From assembly GCA_012728855.1 (NCBI GenBank), contig JAAYEH010000644.1, forward strand, positions 1 to 35,562: DNA of 35,562 nt, given 5' to 3'. Shown here piece after piece: positions 34,637 through 35,562 of the stretch (positions are counted from its first letter, which is position 1; each line of letters begins with the position of its first letter). The DNA is from Rhodopirellula sp. GTDB lineage: Bacteria > Planctomycetota > Planctomycetia > Pirellulales > Thermoguttaceae. The notes beneath the pieces are model-generated. The model saw only the letters and a program-made list of their open reading frames with translations, searched no databases and was not told where the DNA came from. Made by a program: the position numbers and the translations under genes.

Positions 34637-34957
34637 TCAGTTCCCCATCGGCAGCACCACAACCAAAGGCAAGAACGAGAGAATAATAAAAGCAAACGCC
34701 ATCCATAGACATACATAGTATTTCAAGGCGGACCGACTGCGATCCCTCTTGTGCTCCAAGAGCGATTGAAGCCACCGATCCAGCCACAAGCCACAGACGA
34801 CAAGCCACGGAAGAACTTGCCACCACATCTGCAAGGTAAATGGCGTGGCCTGCGTGCCGCGATAGAGATCCACAACGAATGGCGACAACCCTCGCACGAT
34901 GGCGAACGCTAGAACCCATACCCCAACGGCGTAAGCAAATAGCACTCGATGACGCAT
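34637..34957 (-). CDS. small three-helix membrane protein
   Basis: A 106-residue protein with three hydrophobic segments (about 5-22 VLFAYAVGVWVLAFAIV, 43-58 MWWQVLPWLVVCGLWL and 81-103 VCLWMAFAFIILSFLPLVVVL), with a basic loop (EHKRDRSRSALKYY) between the second and third. The ATG at 34957 follows AGGGGG by a few nt; an ATG 21 nt further up is possible. I do not recognise a family. It lies upstream of RHS debris. Small membrane proteins can be immunity partners of RHS toxins, but nothing else supports that here. Confidence 0.6.
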   Translation of the reverse strand: MRHRVLFAYAVGVWVLAFAIVRGLSPFVVDLYRGTQATPFTLQMWWQVLPWLVVCGLWLDRWLQSLLEHKRDRSRSALKYYVCLWMAFAFIILSFLPLVVVLPMGN

Positions 34958-34999
34958 ACTGCCCCCTGTCGCCGCCATAGTATTTCAGCCTTATTTACA

Positions 35000-35021
35000 G
35001 CGGAGAAATAGCGGAGAAATA
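35000..35021. repeat. 11-bp tandem duplication
   Basis: GCGGAGAAATA is repeated twice in direct tandem, with a further GGGATTA doublet just after, between the membrane protein gene and the partial transposase-like gene. Confidence 0.6.
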
Positions 35022-35035
35022 GGGCCAGATCGGGA

Positions 35036-35562
35036 TTAGGGATTAGCAAGACGTCGTTCCAACCTTTGAACCGTTCGCTGCAACTCAGCGGTGGCCTCCT
35101 CCACTCGACGCACCGCGCGCCCTACGCCACTGTGATCGCGGTAACCCAAAGCCCTTGCAATTTCCGTAGCCGGGTGCCCGAAGCGACACCGCGCCAAGTA
35201 CGCGGCCACGGCCCGAGCTGCGTCGTCGCTCCGCCGCCCGGCTGCCCAACGCCCCGGATCCGCCGCGAAGTGTGCGGCCACCACCGCAACGATCGTCGCC
35301 AACTCCGGCCGATTTCGCACTTGCTTCAGTTGGGGCACCTCACCATCTTCCGGCTTGTCTCGGATCATGCGCCGGATCCGGTCCACAAACTCGTGCGTTC
35401 CCACGATCAGACCGCCCACAGCACCCGAGAAAGGTGACCGCGGCGGTTGCTCCAGGGCCGCTTGCAGGAACCTTCCGTACGCGCGACGCGCCTGCTCGCC
35501 TTGACGCCCAAACTCCCCCAGTACGCGATCGTAACACATCCAGTCCAGTCGTCTGCTGGCCC
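35036..35562 (-). CDS. 3' part of RAYT-like gene with DnaA C-terminal-type domain (5' cut by window edge)
   Basis: The frame is open to the right window edge, so the 5' part lies outside; the ATG at 35539 is internal. About 175 residues are visible. RQGEQARRAYGRFLQAALE and GGLIVGTHEFVDRIRRMI match the tail of RAYT-type transposases. From about residue 75, LATIVAVVAAHFAADPGRW and ARAVAAYLARCRFGHPATEIARALGYRDHSGVGRAVRRVEE match a DnaA C-terminal (domain IV) helix-turn-helix, including the RDHS signature that contacts DNA in DnaA. Such RAYT-DnaA_C proteins occur in planctomycetes. Catalytic residues cannot be checked here. Confidence 0.78.
   Translation of the reverse strand, partial: ASRRLDWMCYDRVLGEFGRQGEQARRAYGRFLQAALEQPPRSPFSGAVGGLIVGTHEFVDRIRRMIRDKPEDGEVPQLKQVRNRPELATIVAVVAAHFAADPGRWAAGRRSDDAARAVAAYLARCRFGHPATEIARALGYRDHSGVGRAVRRVEEATAELQRTVQRLERRLANP

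Overview
The window reads as chromosomal DNA of a high-GC planctomycete, probably of the Pirellulales type. This is inference, from protein families rather than a marker gene. The supporting families are a secreted HzsA-like (hydrazine synthase A-like) protein with F5/8 and cytochrome c modules, a GYF/zinc-ribbon membrane protein, a CHAT protein with altered active-site positions, a small lipoprotein with a GQTLPSPYYLQDDVQYF motif, PQQ-propeller and HEAT-repeat secreted proteins, RHS debris, and a sigma factor carrying extra N-terminal helix-turn-helix domains. Many genes are long, monocistronic or in short operons, and the intergenic spaces hold dispersed palindromes.

Layout. 1-560: three tRNA genes (Thr, Tyr, Gly in transcription order) on the minus strand. 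703-2382: an unusual sigma-70 factor. 2958-4391: a secreted protein of unknown function. 4392-5082: a long non-coding space with three palindromic structures. 5083-9426: an ABC-2 type export operon (ATPase, permease, membrane-anchored helical partner) with overlapping genes. 9869-12331: an MMPL/RND-family transporter. 12476-15580: a TPR-CHAT secreted protein. 15839-16962: three small envelope proteins (lipoprotein, GlsB/YeaQ-like, DUF5989-like). 16994-17761: an intact RAYT-type transposase (REP-associated tyrosine transposase) flanked by 20-bp inverted repeats, followed directly by the C-terminal stump of a sodium:solute symporter. 18111-21344: a large secreted HEAT-repeat protein. 21389-25629: four minus-strand genes, Uma2-like nuclease, HzsA-like cytochrome, a small helical protein, and a YNCIAWA (DUF7689-like) protein. 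25657-25848: a nested long inverted repeat. 25846-27603: a sensor kinase with a CX3CH motif. 27838-31459: a three-gene operon (GYF/zinc-ribbon protein, KAP-like membrane P-loop NTPase, HlyD-like adaptor). 31825-33141: a PQQ-propeller protein. 33160-34554: broken RHS pieces, one fused in frame to a RAYT remnant. 34637-35562: a small membrane protein and the 3' end of a transposase-like gene with a DnaA-type C-terminal domain, cut by the window edge.

How it fits together. Most proteins face the envelope: exporters, lipoproteins, secreted scaffolds and a haem-type protein. Two gene sets have no function that can be assigned and are the best candidates for something new: the GYF/KAP/HlyD operon and the overlapping YNCIAWA plus small-partner pair. 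A second theme is REP/RAYT activity: one complete RAYT, one remnant, one partial relative at the right edge, and several families of hairpin repeats in intergenic DNA. One palindrome family sits 27-28 nt after the stop codon of three unrelated genes.
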